In this document: one piece after another, positions 1 through 11,345 of the stretch | Layout of the letters: the number at the start of each line of letters is the position of its first letter | Position numbering within the stretch: the stretch's first letter is position 1 | NCBI GenBank assembly: GCA_007922305.1 | Contig: ML677358.1 | Span: forward strand, 14,839,564-14,903,563 | DNA length: 64,000 bases | From: Dermatemys mawii | Lineage: Eukaryota; Chordata; Testudines; Dermatemydidae | Direction of reading: 5' to 3' | Translations under genes and position numbers: made by a program | The notes under the pieces: model-generated | The model's input: the letters and a program-made list of their open reading frames with translations, nothing else | The model's database searches: none | Told to the model about the DNA's origin: nothing

Positions 1-499
1 GTTAGGTCGTGGGGTTCCGGGGGGGTGATGGTTAGGGTGGGAGGATATTGGGAGGGGGTAGTCAGGAAACAAAGCGGGGGGGGAGATTAGATGGGGGGTA
101 GGGTCCCAAGGGGTGGTAGTTAGGGTGAGGGGGTCTCGGAAGGGGGTAGTCAGGAAACAAAGCGGGGGGAGGGGGTTAGATGGGGGCTAGGGTCTCTGGG
201 GGGTGTGGTTAGGGTGGGGGGATCTCAGGAGTGGGTAATCAGGGAACAAAGAACAGGGGGGCTTAGATAAGGGGTGGGGTTCCAGGGCGGCAGTTAGAGT
301 AGGGGGGGTCTTTGGAGGGGGTGATCAGGGGACAAGGAGCCGGGGGGGTTGGATGGGTTGGGGAGTTTTAGGGGGGCAGTCAGGGGGTGGGAAGTGGGTG
401 GGGGTTGGATAAGGGGCAGGGCCAGGCTTCCCTACCCAGCCCTCCGCACAATTTTTAACCCCAATGTGGCCCTTGGGCCAAAAAGTTTGCCCACCCCTG
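1..499 (+). mobile_element. hAT-like non-autonomous DNA transposon, left part cut by window edge
   Basis: The right end reads GCCAAAAAGTTTGCCCACCCCTG. This is the same terminus as the two complete copies at 31915-32648 and 53826-54611. Inside is a G-rich tandem array with a period of about 85-90 bases: the words GTTAGGGTG and CAGGAAACAAAG recur near 31/119/208 and 63/151/240. The element sits inside a CR1 copy that resumes at 500. The hAT assignment is inferred from the terminus and the 8-base duplication seen at the 31915 copy. Confidence 0.7.
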
Positions 500-1158
500 A
501 TTTAGTCTGACCTCCTGCACATTGCAGGCCACAGAACCTCACCCAGCCACTCCTGTGATAAACCCCTCACCTGTGGCTGAGTTACTGACTTCCGCAAACC
601 ATGGTTTAAAGACTTCAAGTTACAGAGAATTCCTAGTTTAAACCCGCAAGTGACCCTTTGCTGCAGAGGAAGTGAAAAACCACCAGGGTCTCTGACAATC
701 TGACTCAGGGGAAAATTCGTTCCTCACCCCAAATCTGGCGACCAGATAGACCCTGAGCCTGTGGGCAAGACAGAGAAAGAATTCTCTGCAGTAACTCAGA
801 AACCTCCCTCAAGCGTCCTGTCACCAACTGCTGGGGTTTCTGCTACAGGCAGTCGGTCCCACACTGTTGTAGGCAGTCCTGTCATACCATCCCCTCCATA
901 AACTTATCAAGCTTAGTCTTGAAGCCAGTTAGGTCTTTTGCTCCCACTGCTCCCTTGGGAGGCTGCTCCAGAACTTTGCTCCTCTGCTGGACTGAAACCT
1001 TCACCCAATTTCAAGCCTAAACTTGTTGATGGCCATCTTATATCCATTAGTTCTGGGGTGCACATTGGTGCTTAACTTAAACAACTCCTCTCTCTCCCTC
1101 CCTGAGGTATTTAGAGAGAGCGATCATATCTCCCCTCAGCCTTCTTTTGGGTAGGCTA

Positions 1159-1452
1159 AAAGGGTTCTCAAACTTCATCACACCGTGACCCGCTTCTCAC
1201 AAATCACTACACGACCCGAGCGGGGGGGACCGAAGTCTGAGCCCTTCTGAGCCCCATTGCCCTAGGTGGGGGCACAGTCAAAGCCCAAGCCCTACTACCC
1301 CTGAAAAGCCCTTGGGTTTCAGCTTCCGCCCTGCGTGGTGGGGCTCAAGCTTCAGCCCCGGCCCCCAACAAGTCTAAGTCAGCCCTGGCAACCCCATTAA
1401 AACAGGGTCCCAACCCACTTTGAGGTCCCAACCCACAGTTTGAGAACCACTT
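1159..1452. mobile_element. Small TIR element (GGTTCTCAAAC family) nested in CR1
   Basis: The left end GGGTTCTCAAACTT and right end AGTTTGAGAACCAC are inverted copies of each other. The same termini bound the elements at 48278-48496 and 50389-50591 and the right end of the block at 15890-16083. The flanking CR1 reads continuously when this segment is removed, which shows a later insertion. I could not resolve a clean 8-base target duplication. Confidence 0.6.
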
Positions 1453-1715
1453 AAACAATCCAAACTCTTTGAGTCTCCTCTCATAAGGCGGGTTTTCCAT
1501 TCCTCAGATCATCCTAGTCGCCCTTCTCTGCACCTGTTCCAATGTGAATTCATCCTTCTTAAACATGGGAGACCAGAACTGCACACAGTATTCTAGATGA
1601 GGTCTCACCAGTGCCTTGTATAATGGTACTAACATGTCCCTGTCACCCAGGTCTTTCTCCTCCTCTGTCACTTCCAACTGCTAAGTCCCCAGCTTATAGC
1701 AAAAATTCTTGTTGT

Positions 1716-1763
1716 TAATTGGGGACTCCTGAGGTCCCTTCCAACCCTGTTATTCTATGATAA
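1716..1763 (+). repeat. 3' tail of a tRNA-derived SINE
   Basis: The text GGTCCCTTCCAACCCTG followed by TTATTCTATGATAAT matches the tail of the SINE at 42219-42413. Only the tail is present, and it breaks the surrounding CR1 copy. Confidence 0.45.
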
Positions 1764-2164
1764 TCCCTAGATGTGTGACCTTGCACTTTGCACTAATTTC
1801 TCATGTGAAACTGTAGCAAATGCCTTACTGACACCCGGGTAGATTAGATCTACTGCATTTCTACTGGACACAAAGGCAACAGCAACATTTGGGAAGTGCG
1901 AGGCCTTCTCCCACCCGTGTGTGAGGATGCAGGCAGGTGCCCCCGAGAAGCATGCTCAGAATTTGGAACGGAGGAGTCCATCTCAGGAGTGGGGGTGGGG
2001 GGAGGGCAGGGAGAGAGGAGCACAGAGGAAGAGGCTATTGGGGGATGTTCTAGTTCTGGTGAGCCTGTGCTCCATCTGACTTTACTCCTCCCCTGCCCAC
2101 AGAGCAGTGACTGCTGGCCTCCTGGCCCCAGAGAAGCCGGGGCGCCCTTGTCCCCCACGCTCAC

Positions 2165-3857
2165 CGTCTCTGTAGGCTTCCACCAGGTTGTGAATCTGCT
2201 GGTTGGTCCGGGATGCCAGGATCTCAATCAGGCACTTCTCGTCGGTGCCAATGCCCTGCAGGCAGGACACACAACCATCGTGTGAGATGCCATGTGCTGA
2301 TGCCAGGTGGGTATCACCTGACAAGGGCAGCCTCGGGGGGACCTCATTGGGGAGCGTGGATAAGTACAGCCGCCCTTAGAGGGAGCACATACGGTATTCC
2401 AGGATGGTCGGAGAGTGCCCTTTCCTGTCCCTTACCTGAAGGGCGTCTTTAATCTCCTTGGCATCAAAGTATGCCAGGGGCCGCATCAGACCCACAATCA
2501 GCCTCTCAAATTTCCCCGTCAGCTCCCGCTTCAGGTCTGTGATCAGGTCCTGGCCACCGGGCACAGAAGGGAGCGTGAGAAGGGGAGAGAGAAAGAGAAG
2601 GAGACGTGAGCGGCAGACTCTCCAGGAGAAAGGACTTATTAAGATAGCCTCCCTAGATGTTTGGGAGGAGGTCATGACCTTCCCAGCAGGCCTGCTGGCA
2701 GAGTCTGCACTGGTCATGGCTATCAGAAGGCTTTTCCCACCCTGCCGTTAGCTAGTGAATTTTCCCAGTGATTTGGCTTTGCTTTGGTTTCCATTGCCAG
2801 TCTGGTAGAGACAGGGTGAAGCAAGGGGCCAGACGCCCTGCACACTCTGGTTTGGAGGAAGCCGCCAGGTTCCATTCTCCTGCGGATCACAGAGCAGGAT
2901 CTGGCACCATCCGATTCTCTGGGGTTACCTTTCCGTAGAGCGATTTGTAGGCTTGGCTGATCTCGCTTCTCTGCTTGTTGTTCCTGGATGTTATCAGGTC
3001 CAGGATGGCCTCCTTGTCACTGCCTGCAGAGAGACACGGTCAGCCACCCTCGTCCCACAGCTTAGATTCGGGGCTGCTCTAAGATCCAGCTTTGCCTGGT
3101 CCAGAAGCGGATTCCCGCTCTGCGCTGGAGTTGGTAGGGCAGAGAGCTGCCACCAGGACGCAGCCATGTTCAGCTGGCCTACCCGGGAATGGGGCAATGG
3201 ACTGATTGGTCTCAGGGGCATCACCGGGGAAAGAGTGTTAGCCCAGCGAGTGCCCCATTCATTCGCTCTCCCCGTGGGCACCCTGAACTTGGGCACCAGA
3301 GACTGTCCCACGTCAGATCCAGGCGGAGGCATTGCCCCTTCTGCCTGCCCCCCAGATAAAGTGCAGACACGCCGTCCCCCAAGATAACCCATGGGGCATT
3401 TCCCATAGGAAAGGTAGTGTGTGCATCAGGAAGCCACTCCAACGCCCTACAGACCCAGGCAGCAGTGCCCTGAAAACACATGGAGGCACAGGGAAGTGAT
3501 GTAAGTGCACTGCCTGCCAGCACGGCGGGGGCAATACTGAAGGGCTAGGAGGTACTTTCATGGCCTTCTCCTTTGCCTTCAGAAAAGGGACCACCAGGCC
3601 TCCGGGGTCACCCCTCCATTCCGCTCACCCCCGGGCACCCAGCCCCCGCGGCTCTTAGCAGGATACTAACACGAGGCCGGCTCCAAAGCCGCTAACGCCG
3701 AGACCCCTGGGGATTCGACGGACACTGGCCGGGGCCCCTAGCGCGGCGGCAGTGGAACGTACGCACCGAATCCCTTCATCGCGTTGTACAGAGCCTCGGC
3801 GTCCTGGCTCGCGTTGAAGTTCGGGAACTCCTTCACGGAGCCCCTGTACCGGCCAGC
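2165..3857 (-). CDS. ANXA6: Annexin A6, four 5' exons (partial gene)
   Basis: Annexin A6 is a cytosolic protein that binds acidic phospholipids in a calcium-dependent way. It acts in membrane trafficking, membrane repair and calcium signalling, and has eight annexin repeats. Four exons are visible on the minus strand: 3767-3857, 2929-3023, 2436-2549 and 2165-2255. All have AG/GT borders and phases that join without a break. Their lengths (91, 95, 114, 91) match the annexin pattern. The product runs from AGRYRGSVKEFPNF through KGFGSDKEAI and KFERLIVGLMRP to GIGTDEKCLIEILAS. That is annexin repeat 1 and the start of repeat 2, very close to human ANXA6. The type II calcium-site motifs GFGSD and GIGTD are intact. 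The start codon is in an upstream exon (candidate at 7967-8025), and the rest of the gene lies beyond position 1. No stop or frameshift is seen. Intron 2 next to the first listed exon is CpG-rich. Confidence 0.93.
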
Positions 3858-4544
3858 CTAGAGAGAGGAAACGAGAAAGCAAATGGGGAGGAGCCAGCTG
3901 GAGGCTCCTCTCCATCGCCTGGCCAGAGCTGGCAGGAGAGCGGCAACGTGACCGTGTGGGGCAAACCCAACACCTGATCCACCCAGCCACAGCGGAAATC
4001 CACCCCCGGGCTTGTCACCCAGCCTCTACAGGGGAACAGGGCCCAGATCCAGATCCTCCAAGAGCAGGGGGCTTCCCAGACGAGTCACCTTCCTATGCCC
4101 TGATGGAACCTTGCCTTTGGTTCTGCTCCAGCCTGGCCCTTCCCCAGAGCCAAGCAGCTCAGCCCAGCTAGCAGCCAATGGTACAGCAATCATCTGTGCT
4201 CCGGGCCTCTGTCTGGCTCTCACTGAGGCAGCTGTGCCTGCTCTAACCACAGGGATCAGGCCCCAGGATCCTCCCTTAACGCTTAGTCTTTGCAGTCCTA
4301 GCTGCTCCAGTGTGCGCGGCTGCTCTGCAGCTCTAGCACAACTAACCGAGGCAGGCTGCCGGCGGGCTTGGACATCGATATGGAGGCAGGTCCAGCCGGA
4401 GTTGTTATAGCGAACACTCAAAACCAAAATGCTTTGGAGAGATGGAAAGCCTCCTGCCTCATGGGATATACCAACCTCCATCCGCGGGCAGGTGGAGAGG
4501 AGGCTCCCTGAGGGGCAGGTTGTCCCATCACTATCTCCTTTGGG

Positions 4545-4645
4545 GTTTCACGCACCTTCCTCTGAAGCCTCTAGTACTGGCTAAGGTCAGCGATGGGATC
4601 CTAGACTAGGTGGGGCCCATGGTCCAACCCACCATGGCAATTCCT
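4545..4645 (+). repeat. CR1 3' end fragment
   Basis: The text CTTCCTCTGAAGCCTCTAG, followed by a diverged 'GATCCTAGACTAGGTGG' phrase and CCATGGCAATTCCTA, matches the 3' end family also seen at 25135-25445 and 20240-20345. Confidence 0.5.
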
Positions 4646-5497
4646 ACACACCATGTTGCCAGCAAGTCACCGTGCATAGTTATAGCACAGGCATAGAGTC
4701 TAAGAGTGAAGACGTCAAGTCAAATTGGAGAAACTAGGATTTCCCTCTCGGGGTTTTAGCCACCGTTCTCTGAGCCCAATGCTGAATCAGCCACTGCAGA
4801 GGCAAAATCAGCTACCAAAGAGCTTGTGCAGGAACACGGAAGCAGAACAACTGTCAACAGGCAAGACCCTACTGGACAGCAGATATGACACCAGATTAGC
4901 AACACTCAACCACCACAATGGTTCAGTTCAAGGAACCAAAGAGAGACCACAGCAGGGGAGAAGTAGATCTTCAAAAAGCAAGTAGCAGCATTGCTTTTGC
5001 TAGAGCGTGGGGAGGCAGAAGGGCTGGAGACTCAAGCAAGAGACCGTGAGCGTGTTCTTAGTGATATGTGCGCAGACATCTCCGCTCTGGCCACGACTGC
5101 TAAGAGATGTGGATCACTCTCCCTGCTGCTAGGGCAGGATCATGTTGCAGGTGATTCATCGGCAGGGTGAGGTTTTATCCCTGCTTTCCCTTAATGAAGC
5201 TCCAGAGATTCCTAATTCCCAGTGTGAGCCACGTCCCACACAAATGCCTTGGAGAGACATGGATAAACGTTATAAGGCCAAGCCAATGGCAAAGGAGTCA
5301 CTTGTCACTGACTCCCGCAAAATGTGTGGGGGTGAGGAGTGTTCTCTGTGGATACTCATCTCAGGGGAGAGCTCAGAGCAAAGGGCCCATTGGGTGACTA
5401 ATCAGGTACCAGCAGGTGAGGTTTAACTCCTTTCTGCCTGAGACCATAGATCACGCTGGCAGGGGCACACTCAGTGCCCACCACTCAGGCAGAGGCT

Positions 5498-5675
5498 TTA
5501 ATAGTACCCAGCACTGATAGGGCACTTCAGAGCCCCAAGGTACTTTACAAACATTAACTTGTTCACCCTCACAGCCACACTACTCTGAGCCCGGTGAAGA
5601 AACTGAGACACAGAGAGGCTAAGTGCCATGGGCAAGGCTGCACAGAGCATCAGTAGCAGAGCTGGGAACAGAATG
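5498..5675 (-). repeat. MIR-type SINE, reverse orientation
   Basis: The order CACTTCAGAGCCCC, GTACTTTACAAACATTAAC, GAAACTGAGACACAGAGAGG, GCAGAGCTGGGAACAGAAT follows the MIR consensus as it is usually read in reverse. It is diverged, as expected for an old element. Confidence 0.6.
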
Positions 5676-7966
5676 CTGTATATATATGTAGTTAGCAAGA
5701 ATGAAGGGGCCCTTTGGCACTGCATGGGGGGAGGGAAAGCAGAGGCTGCTCTATGCTAGGAGTGAGCTTTCCTGGGGCAATAACACCCCCACCCCCCATT
5801 CCTGCCTTGGTGGGCAGCAGCAGAGTGAGATGGGAATGAGTTTGGGGGGAAATCTTCCTTCCCCGCATTTCCTCAGCTGTTTTAATTAGTGCACAGGCTA
5901 TAAGACTCCCCCCTGTTCCCATCCCCCACTTCTGAGTCATACCAGCCTCTAGACAGCTGAAGCCCTTGACGCTATAAATAGACAGGCTGCTCCGCACGGG
6001 GTGGAAGCCGAATTCCCTCCACAGCTTCACTCGCTTCTCCTCACCCAGCCTCGGCGTCCACCCTGGGCCCAGTGAATTCTAGGTGCACGTGCTCACCTGC
6101 CCAGCCCCCGATGCTCTTGCCACCTCTCTCTGGGGGACGGGGGCGGGGGTGTCGCTTTCTTTATAGTGTGAATATTTGTCTGTTGCTTTAAGGGACTTCC
6201 CCTGTTTTGGGGACAGGACTTTTCCCCAGCGGATGAGATGAGAGAACTCCAGCTTCCCACCCACCCCGCCTGCCTAAGTGTCCTGCAGGGACCCCTAGAC
6301 ACCCCCAGGGAGTGAAGTGGTGCTGACCCCTTGCCAGTGTGACAGCCATCATCTTGGCCAGCACCGAGACTGAACTGGCCCGTTTAGATCCAGCACAAGG
6401 CCCTAGCGAGGGGCTCTAACAGACTCATACCCTGTGTGGATTGGGCACGGAGAGGGGGACATAACACTACTGAGTGTGTAGCAGTGGGAAGAAGCGCCAG
6501 CCACAGGTGCACAAGGGTGCCGCAAGGGATCAGGTGCCAGAAGCTGCCCTCCAGCAGTGACAGGCGTGGGAGCGTGCAGACCTCATTGACACCAGAGACA
6601 GGGGATTTTCCATCTCCCCCACCCCCCACGGCTCGGCAGCGAGTGGGTGTTTGCTAATGGAGCTGCCAGATGGCAGAGGGCGAAGGGACTTGCTCTATTA
6701 GCAGAGCGGAGTTGTTCTCCTTCAGGGGAGTTGCCAGATCAGTTTCCTCTAGGCATGATGAGAGAGGCCAGGCTGGGACGTGGGATCACTGAAATACCCA
6801 CTAAGCACAGGGCCGAGCAGGCAGAAGGACCCTTCCTCTAATCTGATATGTGTAGGTTTGTAGCAAACAGCTCCCACCTATGGCTGTTAAAGGTCGCTCC
6901 CAGATGGCTGTCCCCGCTCCAGGCTAGAGGAGCTGTGCAAACCTTCCCTTCGCTCACACTCATCCCCCTCCTCCCCCGTGTGTAACTATAACAAAAGGTT
7001 TGGCAACAAGTTCTCCATTAGAACTTCTCCAGTTTCCAGTGCCCGACCGACGCCTGGCGTCCAGCCGCAACCATCACCCACAGCATTTTGAAAAACAGAG
7101 GTTGTGCCACTTGCTTGGTAAACCTCGGAAGTGGGGCCAGGACGGGATCTCCATTAGACCGTGTAAATCAGGAGTCTGTCCTTCGCTTTCTGTGAAGTTG
7201 CTCCAGATTTACCCTGGGATAGCTGAGACCAGAATCTGGGCTGAAGGCCATGAACTGGTCTGATCTATAACCTCCCCAGGGTGAAGGAGAAGTCTGTTGT
7301 ACACTCCACTTCTTTTGTCCCCATAATGGCTCCTGACTCCCTTGCCCCATCCCTTTTTCCCTATTTCTACTTTCCTTTCTTTCTTTTCCTACTAGTTCTT
7401 TTTTCCCTTCTATGTTCCCCTCTGCCTTTCTTCCCAGCCGCACTCAGATCACAGTCATCTGGATCTGACCGTGGCTCTGCTTTGTGTTTACACAGAGCGC
7501 TTGGCGAAGGACGAAGACCATAAACAGTGTCTGTCAGCACGCTCTCAAGCCTCAGGGAGGAAAAGCAACGCCATCTGCCAAACGTGTGGCTGCTTTCCTG
7601 CTTCTCAGCCTTAAAGCTGCGTGAAACAAAGAACCTGCCCCCACCCTGAGCAGAAAGACTGAGTTACCCAGTATCCCTGTGGCAAGAATTATAAACCGGG
7701 TTGGTGGATAGTACCAACCTGTGAGCTTCACTAAATGGCCCCCTGGCAAAATATGGGAGGAATTTTTGGTAGCCAATCCTTAAGCCAGGACTGTGGCTGC
7801 TTGACATTGCCAGAGAGGCCACAAAATAACCAGAGTGAACCAGTGAATCTGTCCCAAGGACAAAATGGTGCACAGAGGATCCCTGAGCCTCTCCCTGTCT
7901 GTGGAGGAGCCGGCAGGAGGTAACCAGTGATACGACATGCCCCAGGGGCTGGAGCCAGTAGAGTAC

Positions 7967-8025
7967 CTTGCCTGTGGGAGCCATGGCTTCTGGAGCAGAA
8001 TCAACCAGAGAGGAGGAAGAGGAAG
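7967..8025 (-). CDS. ANXA6: Candidate first coding exon of ANXA6 (5'UTR plus six codons)
   Basis: On the minus strand a strong pyrimidine tract and CTGCAG acceptor precede position 8025. The exon carries 41 non-coding bases, then ATG at 7984 in the context GAAGCCATGG, then M-A-P-T-G-K. A GT donor (GTACTC) follows position 7967. The exon ends in phase 0, exactly what the next exon (GCT GGC CGG...) needs. Human ANXA6 also has six codons, MAKPAQ, before the equivalent junction. The donor is weak (C at +5) and the residues match human only loosely, so this is a suggestion that transcript data could settle. No other suitable ATG exon was found between 3858 and 22600. Confidence 0.4.
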
Positions 8026-11000
8026 CTGCAGGAAAAAGGAAAAACGTCAGGCAAAACGTTCTTTCACCCAACAGCTGCGACGACTTTGGTGGGGGTTGTG
8101 CTCTCAGTCACAGCAATGTAAACCCGGAGTGAAATCAGGGGATCCGCTCCAGCTTTACACCGGCGTAAACAAGGACAGACATTTGGCCCATTATGTCCTT
8201 TATTGGCCCCTATCCAAGGCCTGGCCATGCTCACACACGCACAATACAGTTGTTGCAGGGCACGGATGCCTCTGTTGGACAGAGATGCTGCCTAGATTTG
8301 CTCCATCTTCACCCCCTCGTTGCCCTAGAGCCATTCTGCATGTATTGCTAGACCTGGAGGGTGAAAATCCTGCTGCCGGGTGCTGGCATACAGAGCATCG
8401 TCCCAAGAAATCACCAGCATTCACCAGTGAGAGCAGCACATGCACATCTAGATACGCAGGTGCCTCTTTCTGCAGCCAGTTTTGCTTCGCTCTCGGTCCT
8501 GTGTGTTCTGTTGCGCGCCAGGCAGCCTGGCGCAGACAGACACAGGAAGAGGACCGGAGGGAGGGAAGAAACACGAAGTAGCTGTGCTGAATGGTGCTGA
8601 ATGGCTGGGGACCTGGTTACCTAGGAGACCCCCTCTCCCTCCCTGCATCCTGAGTGGTTGAGATGCTCTTGCTGAGCTCTCCATGGCTGGTGGGAGATGA
8701 TCCCAGAGCCCATGTTTGGGGAGCATCACGCAATGGCCCATGGCTGTTTTGTCCCTGGCTGATCTGACTCTTGTCGAACGCTCAGTCTCCTTAGCTTTGC
8801 TGGCGGCAAGTTATTGTCAGGGCCCAGTTCAATTTTGAAGACCTCCTTCTGCTGGCACTAATTTACATAGGCGAAGGGCCCAGCCCAAAACCCACTGAAT
8901 TCAATGGACTTTGGATCGGGCCCTGTGTGATTTCATTCTGCTGTAGTTAAACCTCTGCATTACTATGGCAACAGATGTTACAATAAAACAACCAGACCCC
9001 ACAGGAGCATGTCAGGAGGATTCAGCTTTTGCCACGAATACAAAAGCTCCCCTATTCCTGCTCTGGTCACCTAGTATTCTCCTCTCCCTCTGCTTTCCCA
9101 GCTGTTCTCTCTGACACACCTCTCTTACTGGAGAACTCCTCGTCTAGAGGAGGAACGAATTGCTCTGGACAAGTACAGTGCTGAAGAAGCTTCCCCTCCA
9201 GGACTCTGTCAAAGGTCTGCAGCCACCCCCTGCTATTCCAGTGCTTGGCTTTGCCCAAGGAAGCCACCGACCATCCCAGCAGGCAGGTTTCCTTCTGGAA
9301 TCTAAGCCCCGTTCAAGACCAGGATCATCAGGAGTGGAAACCGAAGGCCAGATCCTGATGCTCAGCCGTTTTTACAAAGTCATTGAAGTCAGCCAGAGTT
9401 TGCCTGAGCGAGGACCTCAGAACTGGGCTCGATACCGACAGCCCTTGATATTAATAGTCAGCGGAACACCAGCTGTCTCGGAGACATTTTCCTCTGGAAC
9501 GACAACACGCCATCGTGGCTTGGCATCACTCTGTAGTGAGCTCAGCTCGCGTCTCATCCTCCTTTTCATGGTGATAGAGTCCAGGCAGCCCAGGCGGGGT
9601 TCGGGGACCTATTTTGCAAGATGCTGCATCCCCATGAGGAGAGGATGCAGCACTGGCCCCAATGATATCGCAAGATATTCACACACATCTTACAAAATCT
9701 GGGGGCAGCCCTTCCAGGCAGGAGAGCCCCCTAGGGAGACAGGGGTGGCTGGTGGAGCAGGGCAGTGGTCCCCGGGGACATATGCATCCTAGAGCACCAG
9801 TTCCAATGCTGGCCTTTTGAGAACACAAGGGAGTTGGGATTAGCCTTGCCTGGTTTGGCACAGATGAGGCAGGTGAGTCCCAGACGACAGGGTGTAGGGG
9901 GCCTGTGGGAGAGAGAGCTGGCTGGAGAGGGCTCTCCAGAGCTCCCAGGCAGAAGTCCTGGCAAGCCCAAGCTGGCAGGAGCTTGAGAGGAGGAATTAGG
10001 GGAGAGCAAGCCCGGGGACTGGGGGGAACCTCAGCAGGGATGGAACAAAGGGCCCTGCACCAAAGGTTGTGACATGGCAGGAGGCTGGGCGGATGGCTTG
10101 TGTGTTGAACGCTGTTCATAAGCCAAACTCCCAGGAGGGGAGGGTTATTGTGACTTCGCCTGCAGTGGGACGCTTACCAGGGGGAGAAGGAAAACTGAGG
10201 CAGCATCAGAGGTCAGTGCCTGATGGAGGAAGCCCCTGCTACAAGTGACGGCCTCACAATCCAGACCCCCTGCAATAGGGTGTTGTGTTCAGAGACCCGG
10301 CAGGGCGGGACGGGGCTGCTCTGTGTTCTGGAGCATGGCTGGTTCGCTCCCTGTTCACCATTTCATCCCGCAGACCCTCGAGAGACCGAATCCCGCCTCA
10401 GCTTCCGTCAGTCCCTGATTTCTCCAGGGAGCCCAGGGCCAGAATCAAGTGCCACATTTCAAGGTCTGCGGCGCTCTGTGCGGCTCCCTCTCAGGGGCCC
10501 CTCACTCTGTCTAGACTAGAAATCAAGCCGGATGCCCAAGACATACAGAGACCCGACCCTGGGAAATATAGCTTGGTTCTCATGGCAGCTCACTATACTC
10601 CTACTTTAAGAAAGATTTTACACCAATGGAAACAAGCCCCCATCACTAAAGTCACTGCCGGTCACCATGCAATGGACACCCTGTCCCCACAGGGAGGAGA
10701 TTCACCACAAAGAGGGAGCCATTTGCATTTTCCTCAGGACTGGAGAGAAGCAGAGGATGGCTGAGGGAGAGAAGCAGCTGGATAACGGAGCCTGGAAATG
10801 AATGAGTCTATTGAGTGTTATCTGACACCCATCGGGTCTCAGGACAACCAGTATTCCCCTCACCCAACTTCCTGGAGCCAACACTCTGTGTTTCAGGACA
10901 TTTCAAAAGTGCCAAAGCCCCAGAGCAGCAATTTGGGAGGGGCTCTCCTGCTGGGAGCACGTTTCAAAAACATACGTTGAATACCTTTCACTTTCCATCC

Positions 11001-11189
11001 TGTCCACTTCCACAAAGCCCGAGTGCGAACGGCCAAAGTGAACTGCATTCAAACAGGAAGGCGCCTCTCCCGCACAGCCCCAGAAGAGCCTGTGGGGAGG
11101 TCGTCTGGGTGGATTTCTGACACCACCATCATCTCCGGGCGCAGCAGGAAGGGGTGGGGGCGTTGCCTCATTGTTCCTCATGAGGCAAG

Positions 11190-11345
11190 GAATCAAAAGT
11201 TCTGGGTTCTCATCTTGACTGACTGCCACAGACTTCCTGAGTGACCCTAGGCAAGTCACTTAGCCTCAGTTTCCCCCTTGCTAAAACAGTGATAACAAGA
11301 CTGTCTCAGGAGAGAGCTGCAGTGTTCTCCAAACATGAATTCAGT
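11190..11345 (+). repeat. MIR-type SINE
   Basis: The central phrase GACCCTAGGCAAGTCACTTA, then CCTCAGTTTCCCCC and later GTGCTTTGAGATGCTACA, is the MIR core and 3' part in forward orientation. Confidence 0.7.

Larger units (their letters stand above)
500..1865 (-). repeat. CR1 LINE 3' region, interrupted by two later insertions
   Basis: Read on the plus strand, this is the reverse complement of a CR1 3' region. Recognisable stretches include TTAGTCTGACCTCCTGCA, then phrases near 970-1130 (GCTCCAGAACTTTGCTC, CATATCTCCCCTCAGCC), and CCTTCTCTGCACCTGTTCCA near 1523. The copy is split at about 1159-1452 by a hAT-like TIR element and near 1716-1763 by the tail of a tRNA-derived SINE. CR1-like sequence resumes up to about 1865. 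This stretch contains no gene. Confidence 0.7.
3858..7966. other. ANXA6 5' intron (inferred), no coding exon seen
   Basis: This stretch separates the first certain ANXA6 exon from the candidate start exon. It contains a CR1 tail near 4545-4645, a MIR-like segment at 5498-5675 and otherwise unique-looking sequence. No conserved protein reading was recognised on either strand. Confidence 0.45.

Noticed and set aside
1..420. Telomere-like GTTAGGG words
   Set aside because: The TTAGGG strings recur about every 88 bases within a longer G-rich unit. They belong to the minisatellite of the hAT-like element and not to a tandem telomere repeat.
5940..6065. A promoter with TATA box (CTATAAATAG near 5970)
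   Set aside because: No coding exon follows on the plus strand and no transcript evidence is available. An isolated TATA-like word is expected by chance.
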